DNA from: Nitrosopumilus sp. b3
Lineage (GTDB): Archaea; Thermoproteota; Nitrososphaeria; Nitrososphaerales; Nitrosopumilaceae
Direction: 5' to 3'
NCBI RefSeq assembly: GCF_014078525.1
Contig: NZ_MU078694.1
Coordinates: forward strand, 62,001 to 126,000
Length of the DNA: 64,000 bases
Position numbers and translations under genes: made by a program
Notes under the pieces: model-generated
Told to the model about the DNA's origin: nothing
Seen by the model: only the letters and a program-made list of their open reading frames with translations
Database searches by the model: none
In this document: positions 8,208 through 16,589 of the stretch, piece after piece
Layout: each line of letters begins with the position of its first letter
How positions within the stretch are numbered: the first letter of the stretch is position 1

Positions 8208-9506
8208 ATGGCAGATAAACCCCACTTGAACCTGATTGTTACAGGACATATTGATAATGGAAAATCAACTACTATGGGTCATTTTTTGATGGATCTTGGA
8301 GTTGTAGATGAAAGAACTATTGCAGCTCACGGTGCAGAATCCGAGAAGACCGGAAAAGGTGACACCTTCAAGTATGCATGGGTAATGGATAATATTAAAG
8401 ACGAAAGAGAAAGAGGAATTACAATCGATTTAGCTTTCCAAAAGTTTGAGTCTCCAAAGTACTTCTTTACTTTGATTGACGCTCCTGGTCACAGGGACTT
8501 TATTAAAAACATGATTACAGGCGCTTCTGAAGCAGATGCCGCTATCTTAGTACTTTCTGCAAAAGAAGGTGAAACTGACACTGCAATTGCAGCAGGTGGA
8601 CAAGCAAGAGAACACGCATTCTTGCTCAAGACACTCGGTGTAAGCCAACTAATTGTTGCAATCAACAAGATGGATGCAGTTGAATACAAAGAAGACGCAT
8701 TCAAAGCAGCCAAAGAGAAAGGCGAAAAATTAGTAAAATCTGTAGGTTACAAACTAGAGAACGTACCATTCATTCCAGTTTCTGGATGGAAAGGCGATAA
8801 CTTGGTTAAGAAAACCGAGAACATGCCATGGTACTCTGGTAAAACACTACTTGAAGCATTTGATGACTTTACAGTAACTGAGAAACCAGTTGGTAAACCA
8901 CTACGTGTACCAATTCAAGACGTTTACACCATTACAGGTGTTGGTACAGTTCCAGTAGGTAGAGTTGAAACTGGTATCATGAAAGCTAACCAAAAAATCA
9001 TTGTCATGCCATCTGGCGCACAAGGTGAAATCAAATCAATTGAGACTCACCACACAGAAATGCCATCTGCAGAAGCAGGTGATAACATTGGTTTTAACCT
9101 CAGAGGTATTGAAAAGAAAGATATCAAGAGAGGCGATGTACTTGGAACTCCTGATGCACCACCAAATGTTGCAAAAGAATTCAAAGCACAAATCATTGTA
9201 ATTCATCACCCAACAGCAATTGCACCTGGTTACACTCCAGTAATGCACGCACACACAGCACAAGTCGCAGCAACTGTTACTGAGTTCCTCCAAAAGATTA
9301 ACCCAGCAACTGGTGCAGTTGAGGAAGAAAATCCAAAGTTCCTCAAAGTTGGTGACTCAGCAATTGTTAAAATCAGACCGGTTAGACCAACTTGTATTGA
9401 AACATTCCAAGAATTCCCTGAGATGGGTAGATTCGCCCTGAGAGACATGGGCGCAACTATCGCAGCAGGAATTGTAAAGGAAATTACCGAAGAGTACAAA
9501 CCATAG
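8208..9506 (+). CDS. tuf: Translation elongation factor 1-alpha
   Basis: 432 residues from the ATG at 8208; an open frame continues about 50 codons upstream but encodes only hydrophobic, low-complexity residues. GTPase motifs are G1 GHIDNGKST, G2 ERGITID, G3 DAPGH and G4 NKMD, followed by beta-barrel domains 2 and 3. The P-loop has Asn where most relatives have His (GHxDHGKS). The protein delivers aminoacyl-tRNA to the ribosome. uS10 follows after 11 bases, the conserved archaeal tuf-rpsJ arrangement. Confidence 0.97.
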   Translation: MADKPHLNLIVTGHIDNGKSTTMGHFLMDLGVVDERTIAAHGAESEKTGKGDTFKYAWVMDNIKDERERGITIDLAFQKFESPKYFFTLIDAPGHRDFIKNMITGASEADAAILVLSAKEGETDTAIAAGGQAREHAFLLKTLGVSQLIVAINKMDAVEYKEDAFKAAKEKGEKLVKSVGYKLENVPFIPVSGWKGDNLVKKTENMPWYSGKTLLEAFDDFTVTEKPVGKPLRVPIQDVYTITGVGTVPVGRVETGIMKANQKIIVMPSGAQGEIKSIETHHTEMPSAEAGDNIGFNLRGIEKKDIKRGDVLGTPDAPPNVAKEFKAQIIVIHHPTAIAPGYTPVMHAHTAQVAATVTEFLQKINPATGAVEEENPKFLKVGDSAIVKIRPVRPTCIETFQEFPEMGRFALRDMGATIAAGIVKEITEEYKP

Positions 9507-9517
9507 GCGGATTCTTT

Positions 9518-9826
9518 ATGACTCAAACCGCCCGTGTCAAACTCACATCAACCAGTCTACCAAAATTGGATGGTGTTTGTGGGGAAATAATGGGTATTGG
9601 TAAAAAAACTGGCGTTAAAGTCAAAGGTCCAACTCCACTTCCAGTAAAAAGATTACACGTTGCAACTAGAAAATCTCCTTGCGGCAGCGGTACTGAAACT
9701 TATGAGAAATGGGAGATGAAGATGCACCGAAGAATAATCAACATCAACGCTGATGATAAAGCTATACGACAACTAATGAGACTAAAGATTCCTGATGACG
9801 TTTACATTGAACTGTCTTTGACATAA
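9518..9826 (+). CDS. rpsJ: Small ribosomal subunit protein uS10
   Basis: 102 residues. Diagnostic segments are TSLPKLDGVCGEI, the GPTPLPVKRL loop, TRKSPCGSGTETYEKWEMKMHRR and the C-terminal IPDDVYIELSL. It is part of the 30S head. It is eleven bases downstream of tuf and surely co-transcribed. Confidence 0.97.
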   Translation: MTQTARVKLTSTSLPKLDGVCGEIMGIGKKTGVKVKGPTPLPVKRLHVATRKSPCGSGTETYEKWEMKMHRRIININADDKAIRQLMRLKIPDDVYIELSLT

Positions 9827-9864
9827 TCTGGTAGCCTTAAATTATAGAAATTTTGATGATAAAC

Positions 9865-10062
9865 ATGGTTGAAGAAAATTTTGATGAAGAAATAGAAGAG
9901 ACTCCTGTTGAGACATTTGAAGTAAATTACTCTTGTCTGCGATGTGGAACATCTGTTTCAAACACTGAGCTATCGAGATTGCCTGAAATCAAATGTATTT
10001 GTGGATTCAGAGTCTTTACCAAAGTAAGACCACCAGTAGTTAAAACTGTTAAAGCAATCTAA
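9865..10062 (+). CDS. rpo12: RNA polymerase subunit Rpo12 (RpoP)
   Basis: 65 residues from the ATG at 9865; in-frame ATG 9856 and TTG 9853 also exist. An acidic N-terminal tail precedes the zinc-ribbon core YSCLRCGTSVS ... IKCICGFRVFTKVRPP, with CxxC and CxC ligands plus the RVxxKxRP ending typical of archaeal RpoP/eukaryotic Rpb12. It is a small assembly subunit of RNA polymerase. It lies 38 bases downstream of rpsJ in the same direction. Confidence 0.88.
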   Translation: MVEENFDEEIEETPVETFEVNYSCLRCGTSVSNTELSRLPEIKCICGFRVFTKVRPPVVKTVKAI

Positions 10063-10063
10063 T

Positions 10064-10261
10064 CTATCTGTCTTTTTTGTAACTGTGTTCTCTTTGTAGG
10101 TGTGTCCTCATGTCTTCCATGTTTGAGAAAAATTTGTTACATTCTTTGCAATCATACTGTAAATCCTTGCCATGAATAATTTGTATGTGGTTCATCATCT
10201 CTTCTTGCTTTGAAAATTTTTTGTCACATTTTTCGCATTTAATTTTTTTAAATAATCCCAA
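10064..10261 (-). CDS. Double C2H2 zinc-finger protein
   Basis: 65 residues with two tandem classical C2H2 fingers: CEKCDKKFSKQEEMMNHIQIIH and CKECNKFFSNMEDMRTHLQREH. The leading MGLFKKIK matches the start of a single-finger protein at 14605, so the two are probably paralogues. It could bind nucleic acid or protein; the role is unknown. It lies next to a three-module zinc protein starting MGLFSKK. Confidence 0.8.
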   Translation of the reverse strand: MGLFKKIKCEKCDKKFSKQEEMMNHIQIIHGKDLQYDCKECNKFFSNMEDMRTHLQREHSYKKDR

Positions 10262-10263
10262 CT

Positions 10264-10674
10264 TTATCCAAACTCTGCTTTCTTTTCATCCCAACATCTT
10301 CTGCATAACTGCCCTTCAATCTTCCAATGCCCCTTTGGGTTGTATCTGATTAACCCTATCTTTCCATTACACAATGAGCAAAAGTTTTTCTTTTTTCCGT
10401 GTGTTTCTTCTTTGTTGTCAAAACATTTCTTGCATAATAGACCTTCCATGTCCCATTGCCATCTTGGCTCCCATAGATCAGTAATCTTTTGAGTTTGTCC
10501 ACATATTACACATGGCTGTCTTACTTTACCTTCATAGTACTCTTTTGATTTTTCAAAATGGCAATCTCCGCATAGTGCACCTTTGATATTCCATTCTCTT
10601 TTTGGTTTGTGTTTGTGTGAAAGCTCTTTGTTGCAAATAGCACAGTATGATGGTTTTTTGCTAAATAGGCCCAT
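10264..10674 (-). CDS. Protein with three treble-clef/zinc-ribbon modules
   Basis: 136 residues from ATG 10674 (MGLFSKKPS). Three repeated modules each hold a CxxC pair followed by a second CxxC about 25 residues later: CAICNKEL...CGDC, CVICGQT...CKKC and CSLCNGK...CRRC. Each second pair is preceded by a W(N/D/K)(I/M)(K/E)G(A/L/Q)LC segment. This is internal triplication of a zinc-binding unit. The protein function is unknown. It ends three bases before the double C2H2 gene and is likely in an operon with it. Confidence 0.7.
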   Translation of the reverse strand: MGLFSKKPSYCAICNKELSHKHKPKREWNIKGALCGDCHFEKSKEYYEGKVRQPCVICGQTQKITDLWEPRWQWDMEGLLCKKCFDNKEETHGKKKNFCSLCNGKIGLIRYNPKGHWKIEGQLCRRCWDEKKAEFG

Positions 10675-10737
10675 TTTGATCATTATGATATGACTTATTC
10701 TATAAATGTAAACAAAATAAAAATCACAATAAAGTGC

Positions 10738-10860
10738 TTATTGGCTTAAGATTTTCTCAAGAGCTTGGCTTGCATTGAGCATACCATTTCTCTTGGCAAA
10801 CTCTTCGATCATTTTGTATTGTTTTTCTGTAAAACAAACTGGCATTGAACGTCTTTCCAT
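10738..10860 (-). CDS. 40-aa ribbon-helix-helix-like microprotein
   Basis: A short frame beginning MERRSMPVCFTEKQYKMIEEF and ending EKILSQ. The pattern of a basic beta strand (RRSMPVCFT) followed by two amphipathic helices (EKQYKMIEEFAKRNG, then NASQALEKILS) is that of a ribbon-helix-helix/Arc-MetJ DNA-binding unit, which acts as a dimer. It lies on its own between the zinc protein and the divergent LOG-like gene and may regulate either. Confidence is limited by length. Confidence 0.5.
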   Translation of the reverse strand: MERRSMPVCFTEKQYKMIEEFAKRNGMLNASQALEKILSQ

Positions 10861-10934
10861 AAAATAATGTTGTATTTTTTACTAATATCTTTTTCTCTCG
10901 GAAGATATTTCAAACCATTTTTCTAATATTTCAT

Positions 10935-11444
10935 GTGGTAAAGAAAAGACAGATCCTAGTTATTGGTCATAATACCAATGGTTGTACTCCTGAGCATGAA
11001 AAAATTGCATATGATGTTGGCTTTGAAATTGCAAAATCAAACTCTGTTCTGATTTGTGGTGGATTGGGGGGCGTTATGACAGCAGCAGCTCATGGTGCAA
11101 GTGATGGTGGCGGTTTGACCATAGGGATAATTCCACAAAATGACCCCTCTATGGCAAATGAATTCTGTGATGTCGTAATACCTACAGGAATGGGATTGGC
11201 CCGTGATTTTCTTAATGCACTAAGTGCAGATGGTGTAATAATAATTGGTGGGGGTTCTGGGACGCTATCTGAAACAACTGCTGCATATATGTACAAAAAA
11301 CCTCTTGTTGCAATTAGAAATTTGGGTGGACCTGTTTCACCATTCATTGATGGCTATATTGATCAGAGAAAAAATGTCAAAATCATTGGAGTCGATACTG
11401 CTCAAGAGGCAGTAAGTAAAATTTTAGAATTAATTACTGCATAG
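10935..11444 (+). CDS. SLOG/TIGR00725-type Rossmann protein
   Basis: 169 residues with a GTG start. It is a Rossmann-like SLOG domain: glycine-rich ICGGLGGVMTAAAHGA (about 40-55) and IIIGGGSGTLSETTAA (about 100-115), typical of the LOG/MoCo-carrier-like family TIGR00725. Family members bind nucleotides or nucleotide-derived ligands. The PGGxGTxxE motif of LOG phosphoribohydrolases appears here as GGGSGTLSE, so cytokinin-type nucleoside 5'-monophosphate hydrolysis is possible but unproven. Confidence 0.75.
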   Translation: MVKKRQILVIGHNTNGCTPEHEKIAYDVGFEIAKSNSVLICGGLGGVMTAAAHGASDGGGLTIGIIPQNDPSMANEFCDVVIPTGMGLARDFLNALSADGVIIIGGGSGTLSETTAAYMYKKPLVAIRNLGGPVSPFIDGYIDQRKNVKIIGVDTAQEAVSKILELITA

Positions 11445-11517
11445 GTAAAAATCGATCTCATGTCATTTTTACCGAACCAAGTGTTTACTTTACTACTCAT
11501 GGAAGTAAATTACATTA

Positions 11518-11835
11518 TCAGATGTCTAATAATTTTTGTTCTAACTGTTCCATTTTTTCATCACCACATTGTTCTGCACTCTCGATGGCACAAAATTCCC
11601 TTACTTCAACAAATGCATCAAGACATGATTGTAGTTCATCAGGATTGAGATTATCTTCACTACATGCAATCATCATTGCTTCATAATTTATTCCAAATTG
11701 TTCTAACCTCCATTTTTGAGTATCAATACTTTCCAAGATATCGAAATCACCTATGCTAGTTCCAAAATAAACAATCCCTGCAAGTAGAGGTAGAATCAGA
11801 AGAAATTTTAATTTAGATTTCATTATCATTGACAT
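11518..11835 (-). CDS. Small secreted or membrane-anchored Cys-containing protein
   Basis: 105 residues. An N-terminal hydrophobic segment (KFLLILPLLAGIVYFG, about residues 9-24) acts as a signal anchor. The remainder is acidic and helical and holds four Cys (ACSEDN, QSCLDA, EFCAIE, EQCGDE) that could form two disulphides outside the cell. I do not recognise a family. It lies downstream of the 3-hydroxyacyl-CoA dehydrogenase gene in the same direction, with a 14-base gap. Confidence 0.55.
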   Translation of the reverse strand: MSMIMKSKLKFLLILPLLAGIVYFGTSIGDFDILESIDTQKWRLEQFGINYEAMMIACSEDNLNPDELQSCLDAFVEVREFCAIESAEQCGDEKMEQLEQKLLDI

Positions 11836-11849
11836 AGTATGATGACTAA

Positions 11850-12989
11850 CTACTGCATAGATACTAGTAATGAATCTGGTTTGTAAAACTCTCCATGCTT
11901 TAATGCTAGTTTGTTTAATTCGTCGACAATATTTTTGATGCCGATATCTTTTGCAGTTTCAAACAATGGCTTTTTCAATCCCAATCCCAGCTGAGCTGCC
12001 TTTTCAATTTCCTCAATATCGCTTGCACCATTTGATACCAGCCATGCTGCATTGTTTAGTATGTTTGCAACAAGTTGAATTGGATTGTATTTTTTTGCTA
12101 GTTCTTCAGATAGTTCCACTCTTTCATATTTGTCATCTGAATATTTGTAAAACCCTTCACCTGATTTCTGTCCTAGTTTTTTCTCATCAAACATTTTTTC
12201 TACAAGTGGGTGTGGTTTGATTACTTTTTTGTCTCGTAGATGCATCTCAACTGTTGCTTTGTGGATTACATCCATTCCAGTAAAGTCTGCCAACTCAAAT
12301 ATGCCCATTGGGAATCCTAGCTTGAACTTTACAGCTGAATCTATTTCTTCAAGCGTTGCTCCAGTTCTATCCTTGACAAAACAAGCTTCGTGAACCATTG
12401 GGATGAATAATCTGTTTATAATAAATCCTGGAACATCTTTTCTGCATAGTACTGACACTTTGTTTACAGACTTTACATAGTCTTGAGTTAAATCAGTAAT
12501 TTCTTGAGATGTTTTTTCTCCTGGAATCACCTCAACTAATTTCATAAGCTGAGGTGGATTAAAAAAATGAATTCCTATGAATTTTTCTGGACGTGATGTG
12601 GTGTTTGCAATTTCAGTAATTGGTAATGTACTGGTATTTGATGCAAAGATTACTTCGGGTGCTGCAACTTCGTCCAATTCTGCATAAACTGTTTTCTTTA
12701 AATCCATAATTTCTGGTACTACTTCAATTACCAACTCTGCATCTTTGACTGCCTCTGCTAAATCTACTACTGGTTTTATCCTTGCAAAAATCGAATCACT
12801 CTCTTCTTTTGAAATCTTTTCTTTTGATACTAGTTTGTCTAAACTCCATTTAATTTTCTCCATTGCTTTATCCAAAAACTCTTGTTTGATATCTCTCAAA
12901 ACAACATTGTATCCCGCAGTTGCTGAGACCTGTGCTATTCCATGTCCCATAACTCCGGAACCCAAAACTGTGATATTTTTAATTGCCAC
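11850..12989 (-). CDS. hbd: 3-hydroxyacyl-CoA (3-hydroxybutyryl-CoA) dehydrogenase
   Basis: 379 residues, NAD-dependent. The N-terminal Rossmann motif GSGVMGHGIA is at about residues 9-18, the catalytic His is in FIGIHFFNPP (about 140), and the C-terminal domain includes DVPGFIINRLFIPM and the KFKLGFPMGIFELADFTGMD dimer segment. The C terminus has a second partial helical repeat, giving a length above the ~290 of minimal HBDH. In ammonia-oxidising archaea this enzyme oxidises (S)-3-hydroxybutyryl-CoA to acetoacetyl-CoA in the HP/HB carbon-fixation cycle. No fused enoyl-CoA hydratase domain is present, unlike the Sulfolobales fusion protein. Confidence 0.9.
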   Translation of the reverse strand: MAIKNITVLGSGVMGHGIAQVSATAGYNVVLRDIKQEFLDKAMEKIKWSLDKLVSKEKISKEESDSIFARIKPVVDLAEAVKDAELVIEVVPEIMDLKKTVYAELDEVAAPEVIFASNTSTLPITEIANTTSRPEKFIGIHFFNPPQLMKLVEVIPGEKTSQEITDLTQDYVKSVNKVSVLCRKDVPGFIINRLFIPMVHEACFVKDRTGATLEEIDSAVKFKLGFPMGIFELADFTGMDVIHKATVEMHLRDKKVIKPHPLVEKMFDEKKLGQKSGEGFYKYSDDKYERVELSEELAKKYNPIQLVANILNNAAWLVSNGASDIEEIEKAAQLGLGLKKPLFETAKDIGIKNIVDELNKLALKHGEFYKPDSLLVSMQ

Positions 12990-13186
12990 TGGTTCTAAAA
13001 AATGGAGTATCCTTTATAATGTATTTGACGACTAATTCCACTTTAAAATATTGATTATGTGCATCTAAAGCTGATCTTCACTACAACTCAAGTCTGCATG
13101 AATTGAATCTGGCATATTCTGAAAAGTTAGAATAAACTCGAATAATAGACATACAATTTAAAAGAAATTTTTCTTTCCTTCGTACA

Positions 13187-14470
13187 ATGACTAAATCAAG
13201 AACATCTCTTATGCTAATTGCATTATCTGCTACATTTGTAGTATCCCTGTCCTTTGGTTTATTTCAAGAAAGTGAAGCTGCTAAAGGTCATGGGGTTGGA
13301 TTGCCAGAAATTGGCTCAAACAAAGTTTGTGGTGACAGACTGTGCTCTGAGCCTGCAACAAGTTCTTACAAGGAAACTTCAGTTCAAACTTCATCAGATA
13401 ATTCTTTACAAACCAGTGAATGTGAAAACAATGAAGGTAAAACACGTACCTATTACATTGCTGCAGATGAAGTAGAATGGGATTATGCTCCTTTGGGAAT
13501 TAATCAGATGAAAGGACAAGAGTTTAATGAAGATGAAAATGTATTTGTAGAAAATTCTTCAGATAGAATTGGTAGTACATACATCAAGGCATTATATCGT
13601 GAATACACTGATGATACATTTTCAAAACTTAAACCACGTTCTTCTGAATGGCAACATCTTGGAACATTAGGTCCGATGATTCATGCTGAAGTATGTGATA
13701 CCATCAAAGTTGTATTCAAAAACAATTCTGAAGAACTAGACTATTCTGTTCATCCACACGGAGTCTTTTATGATAAAGATTCAGAAGGTGCTGAATACAA
13801 TGATGGAACTTCTATTGGTAACAAATCTGATGGTATTGTTTCTCCAGGCCAAACTCATACTTATGAGTGGGAAGTACCTGAACGTGCAGGTCCTGGACCA
13901 AATGATCCAAGTTCAATAATTTGGATGTATCATTCACATGTTGATTCTCCAATGGATACCAATTCAGGACTTGTTGGTCCAATGGTTGTAACATCTAAAG
14001 GTATGGCTGATTCAGATGGTAGACCCATGGATGTGGACCGAGAAATGGTAAGTCTCTTTACAGTTTCTGATGAAAATTCTAGCAATTATCTATGTGATAA
14101 TTTAGAAAGATTCACCGAAGAAACTTGTGATAATGAAGAGTTAGTTGGAGATGATGATTTTGCTGAAAGTAATCTCATGCATGGAATTAATGGATATGTC
14201 TATGGTAATCTTCCAGGACAAACACTTCAAAAAGGTGAACATGTACGTTGGTACCTAATTGGTATGGGAACTGAAGTAGATTTACACACACCACATTGGC
14301 ATGGAAACACTGTCTTGTGGAATGGAATGAGAGTTGATGTTATGGAGTTAATGCCAGCAAGTCTAAAGACTGTTGATTTTATTCCAGACAATGTGGGAAC
14401 ATGGATGTTCCATTGTCACGTCAATGATCATATTTCTGCAGGAATGATGTCACTTTTCAAAGTGATCTAA
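13187..14470 (+). CDS. Secreted multicopper oxidase
   Basis: 427 residues with an N-terminal signal peptide (cleavage likely near SEAAKG, about residue 31). All four copper-ligand motifs are visible in the order of a two-domain laccase-like enzyme: HPHG, HSH (WMYHSHVDS), HTPHWHG and HCHVNDHISAGM, the last supplying the type 1 Cys, His and Met. The type 2/3 trinuclear ligands being intact argues for an oxidase rather than a simple NirK. Substrates are unknown; in thaumarchaea such enzymes are candidates for nitrogen-oxide, hydroxylamine or copper oxidation in the pseudoperiplasm. A TATA-like AATTTAAAAG at about 13154-13163 lies roughly 25 bases before the ATG, so the mRNA is probably leaderless. 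Confidence 0.88.
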   Translation: MTKSRTSLMLIALSATFVVSLSFGLFQESEAAKGHGVGLPEIGSNKVCGDRLCSEPATSSYKETSVQTSSDNSLQTSECENNEGKTRTYYIAADEVEWDYAPLGINQMKGQEFNEDENVFVENSSDRIGSTYIKALYREYTDDTFSKLKPRSSEWQHLGTLGPMIHAEVCDTIKVVFKNNSEELDYSVHPHGVFYDKDSEGAEYNDGTSIGNKSDGIVSPGQTHTYEWEVPERAGPGPNDPSSIIWMYHSHVDSPMDTNSGLVGPMVVTSKGMADSDGRPMDVDREMVSLFTVSDENSSNYLCDNLERFTEETCDNEELVGDDDFAESNLMHGINGYVYGNLPGQTLQKGEHVRWYLIGMGTEVDLHTPHWHGNTVLWNGMRVDVMELMPASLKTVDFIPDNVGTWMFHCHVNDHISAGMMSLFKVI

Positions 14471-14604
14471 TCCTTTTTTATTTTTCATATGCTAATTTAT
14501 CCCCCATTTTATGCATAATTGTATCACGTTAAGTTATTCTTTCACAAAATCCTGAAGGCTGGAAATTTCGTATCGTTTTTAATGGATTTAAAATATCACA
14601 AATT

Positions 14605-14772
14605 ATGGGCTTGTTCAAACGCAAGAAAGAGGATGAAAATCAAACAAAATGTGATGTATGTGGGACTGATCTGCATGATCCTGAACGTCTAAAAAGACAT
14701 ATGAAAAAAGCACATGGCAACGTACCTGCAAAGAAACTAGATCCAAATTCTGGTGATGGTGGACTCTGGTAG
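14605..14772 (+). CDS. Single C2H2 zinc-finger microprotein, 55 aa
   Basis: A short frame starting MGLFKRKKEDE. It carries one C2H2 finger: CDVCGTDLHDPERLKRHMKKAH. The N terminus matches that of the double-finger protein at 10064-10261. It is followed immediately by a small membrane protein whose likely ATG lies two bases after this stop, so the pair is probably an operon. Confidence 0.7.
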   Translation: MGLFKRKKEDENQTKCDVCGTDLHDPERLKRHMKKAHGNVPAKKLDPNSGDGGLW

Positions 14773-14773
14773 A

Positions 14774-15052
14774 ATGGAATTAAATTCTAGCCAAAAAACT
14801 AGTTTGGTCTTTATTGGTGCATTTTTGACTGCAGGGATTGTTTTATCCACTATGGTCTTTCCTTTTTGGAATCTAATCCGTGAAGATGTTTTTGAAGATG
14901 TAGTAATTTTGTCTAATAATGATGGTATTTGCTATGTTGAAACTTTGAATAGTATCCCCAAAACCATTGAAGATTGTACTGCAAATCCTGGAGATACAGT
15001 TTCCATCAAATTTGGTGTTGGTCTTGCTTGGGCTACAATAGTTACACCGTAA
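14774..15052 (+). CDS. Small membrane-anchored protein, 92 aa
   Basis: One transmembrane helix (SLVFIGAFLTAGIVLSTMVFPFW, at about residues 10-32) is followed by a short extracytoplasmic domain with two Cys (GICYVE, EDCTAN). The start at ATG 14774, just after the zinc-finger stop, is preferred over in-frame GTG 14753 and ATG 14756. Function unknown. Confidence 0.5.
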   Translation: MELNSSQKTSLVFIGAFLTAGIVLSTMVFPFWNLIREDVFEDVVILSNNDGICYVETLNSIPKTIEDCTANPGDTVSIKFGVGLAWATIVTP

Positions 15053-15087
15053 TCGATGATTTAATATTTTGAAAAATTCTTTGGATA

Positions 15088-15498
15088 ATGATGGATTGTA
15101 TTTTCTGTAAAATTGTTTCAGGGGAAATTCCTGCAAAACTTCTCCAAGAAACTGATAATTCAATATCCTTTTTGGATGCATTTCCAGTTGCAAAGGGACA
15201 TGTACTTGTTATTCCAAAGAACCATCACCAAAAGATTCAGGATTTGAGTGAAAAAGAAAATACTGATTTATTTTTGCTTGTGCATACGATGATATCCAAG
15301 GTTGATTCTATTACTGGCTCCACTTTGCTTGCAGTGCATAATGGTAAAGATGCAGGACAAGAAATCCCACATGTACATGTACATCTAGTTCCACGAAGTA
15401 GAGATGATTCGGCAGGTGCAATACATTCTATGTTTGATGGAACTGTAAAACTGTCTGATTCTGAAATTGATGAACTGTATGATAAATTGAAAATCTAA
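15088..15498 (+). CDS. HIT-family nucleotide hydrolase
   Basis: 136 residues of the histidine-triad fold. Zinc/substrate segment CIFCKIVSGEIPA is at the N terminus, followed by DAFPVAKGHVLVIPK and the triad HVHVHLVPR (about residues 100-108), preceded by the conserved GQEIPHVH. Hint-like members hydrolyse nucleoside phosphoramidates or AMP-lysine-type adducts. The gene ends four bases inside the convergent DnaJ-ferredoxin gene. Confidence 0.92.
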   Translation: MMDCIFCKIVSGEIPAKLLQETDNSISFLDAFPVAKGHVLVIPKNHHQKIQDLSEKENTDLFLLVHTMISKVDSITGSTLLAVHNGKDAGQEIPHVHVHLVPRSRDDSAGAIHSMFDGTVKLSDSEIDELYDKLKI

Positions 15499-16172
15499 TA
15501 AGGGAATAGTTTTTCTTTAGTATCTGAATTCTCTACGATGATTGCTTTTGTTGGACACGTTTCAGCAGCATTCATTATTTTATTTACTCCGGCACCTTTC
15601 TGATTGATTACAGATGATTTTGGATTTGATTTACTTTTCTTGTTAATTTCAAAAACATCTGGTGCAATAATCTCACAACTGCAGCATCCGATACAACGAC
15701 TTTCATCTACATCGACAAATAGGTTTGGCTGTTTTTTTGGTTCTTTGGCTTTTTCATACTCTCCATTTCTTCCGTCAGGACGAACTCGTGCATTGTAATC
15801 TTCCCAGAACTTTCTTTCATACTCTTTCCAGAAATCCGGATCCCCTTCTTCAAATTCACGAGTATACTTTCCCCAATCTTGCTCTGGTATACTACCATCA
15901 TCTGGTGCTCCCCACTGGGGTTTTTTCTTGTATCTTTGTTGGGGGTTGGGTTTAGTTTCTGTTTTTTGATTTGGCGAATATCTGGAATTATTAGGATTTT
16001 TCTTTAAAAAATTATAGGCCTCTGTGACTTTTTTAAACTCTGAATCTGATTGTATCTCTTTATTTTTATCTGGATGCAACTCTAGTGCCAGCTTTCTATA
16101 TGCTGCTTTGATCTCATCTTGTGATGAATCTTGATTCACATTCAAAACTTTGATTGCCTGATATGCGTTCAC
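15495..16172 (-). CDS. J-domain/ferredoxin fusion protein (DnaJ-Fer)
   Basis: 225 residues. Residues about 1-60 form a J-domain with the HPDK motif (LELHPDKNK), which stimulates Hsp70 ATPase. A polar Pro/Gln-rich linker with WGKYTREFEEGDPDFWKEYERKFWEDY follows. The C-terminal ~75 residues are a ferredoxin domain: CIGCCSCEIIAPDVFEI and CPTKAI hold the Fe-S Cys ligands. DnaJ-Fer fusions are established in plants' chloroplasts and in Thaumarchaeota, where transfer from the plant lineage has been proposed. It would link a redox cofactor to DnaK function. No dnaK or grpE is adjacent. Confidence 0.9.
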   Translation of the reverse strand: MNAYQAIKVLNVNQDSSQDEIKAAYRKLALELHPDKNKEIQSDSEFKKVTEAYNFLKKNPNNSRYSPNQKTETKPNPQQRYKKKPQWGAPDDGSIPEQDWGKYTREFEEGDPDFWKEYERKFWEDYNARVRPDGRNGEYEKAKEPKKQPNLFVDVDESRCIGCCSCEIIAPDVFEINKKSKSNPKSSVINQKGAGVNKIMNAAETCPTKAIIVENSDTKEKLFPY

Positions 16173-16221
16173 TGAAAATAGAGATTTGTCATATGATAAA
16201 AATAATTGCCATGGTTTGTAT

Positions 16222-16584
16222 TTAATCTAGAAAGACTTCGTCTTCTGCTTTCCATGCAGGCTCTACAATACACAAAAATCTCAAATCCTCGGATCCTGCA
16301 TTCTTTATGAATTGTTTGGAATTTGGAGCGATATATACTGAATCATCTTTTTGAAGATTAAGTTCCTCTTCATCTACAGTAAGAATTGCATTGCCTTCTA
16401 AAATATAGTAAATTTCTGATGATTTTAGTTTGTGAAGTCTAGATCGTTTTCCTGACTCTAAAGTAAATTGTGCTATACTATAGTTAATTCCGTTTAGTGT
16501 ATTATGTGGATGAAAATATTGTTTTATCTTTGTTCCTTCATTTCCTTGGATTGACTGAATCTCTGAATTTTTTTGAACTGACAT
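16222..16584 (-). CDS. Cupin-domain protein
   Basis: 120 residues. Single cupin beta-barrel with LESGKRSRLHKLKSSEIYYILEG (motif 1, only one clear His plus Glu) and DDSVYIAPNSKQFIKNAG (motif 2, lacking the usual second His). The poor set of metal ligands suggests a binding or structural role rather than dioxygenase activity. It is followed upstream by another cupin gene five bases away, in the same direction. Confidence 0.75.
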   Translation of the reverse strand: MSVQKNSEIQSIQGNEGTKIKQYFHPHNTLNGINYSIAQFTLESGKRSRLHKLKSSEIYYILEGNAILTVDEEELNLQKDDSVYIAPNSKQFIKNAGSEDLRFLCIVEPAWKAEDEVFLD

Positions 16585-16589
16585 TTCAT

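Noticed and set aside
11460-11648. Plus-strand frame opposite the small Cys-rich protein
   Set aside because: Mirror frame of the minus-strand gene at 11518-11835; composition (HHHIVLHSRWHK) is not protein-like.
13187-14470. Calling the multicopper oxidase NirK
   Set aside because: All four motifs of a trinuclear-centre oxidase are present; a NirK call would need the type 2 active-site Asp/His arrangement, which I could not confirm.
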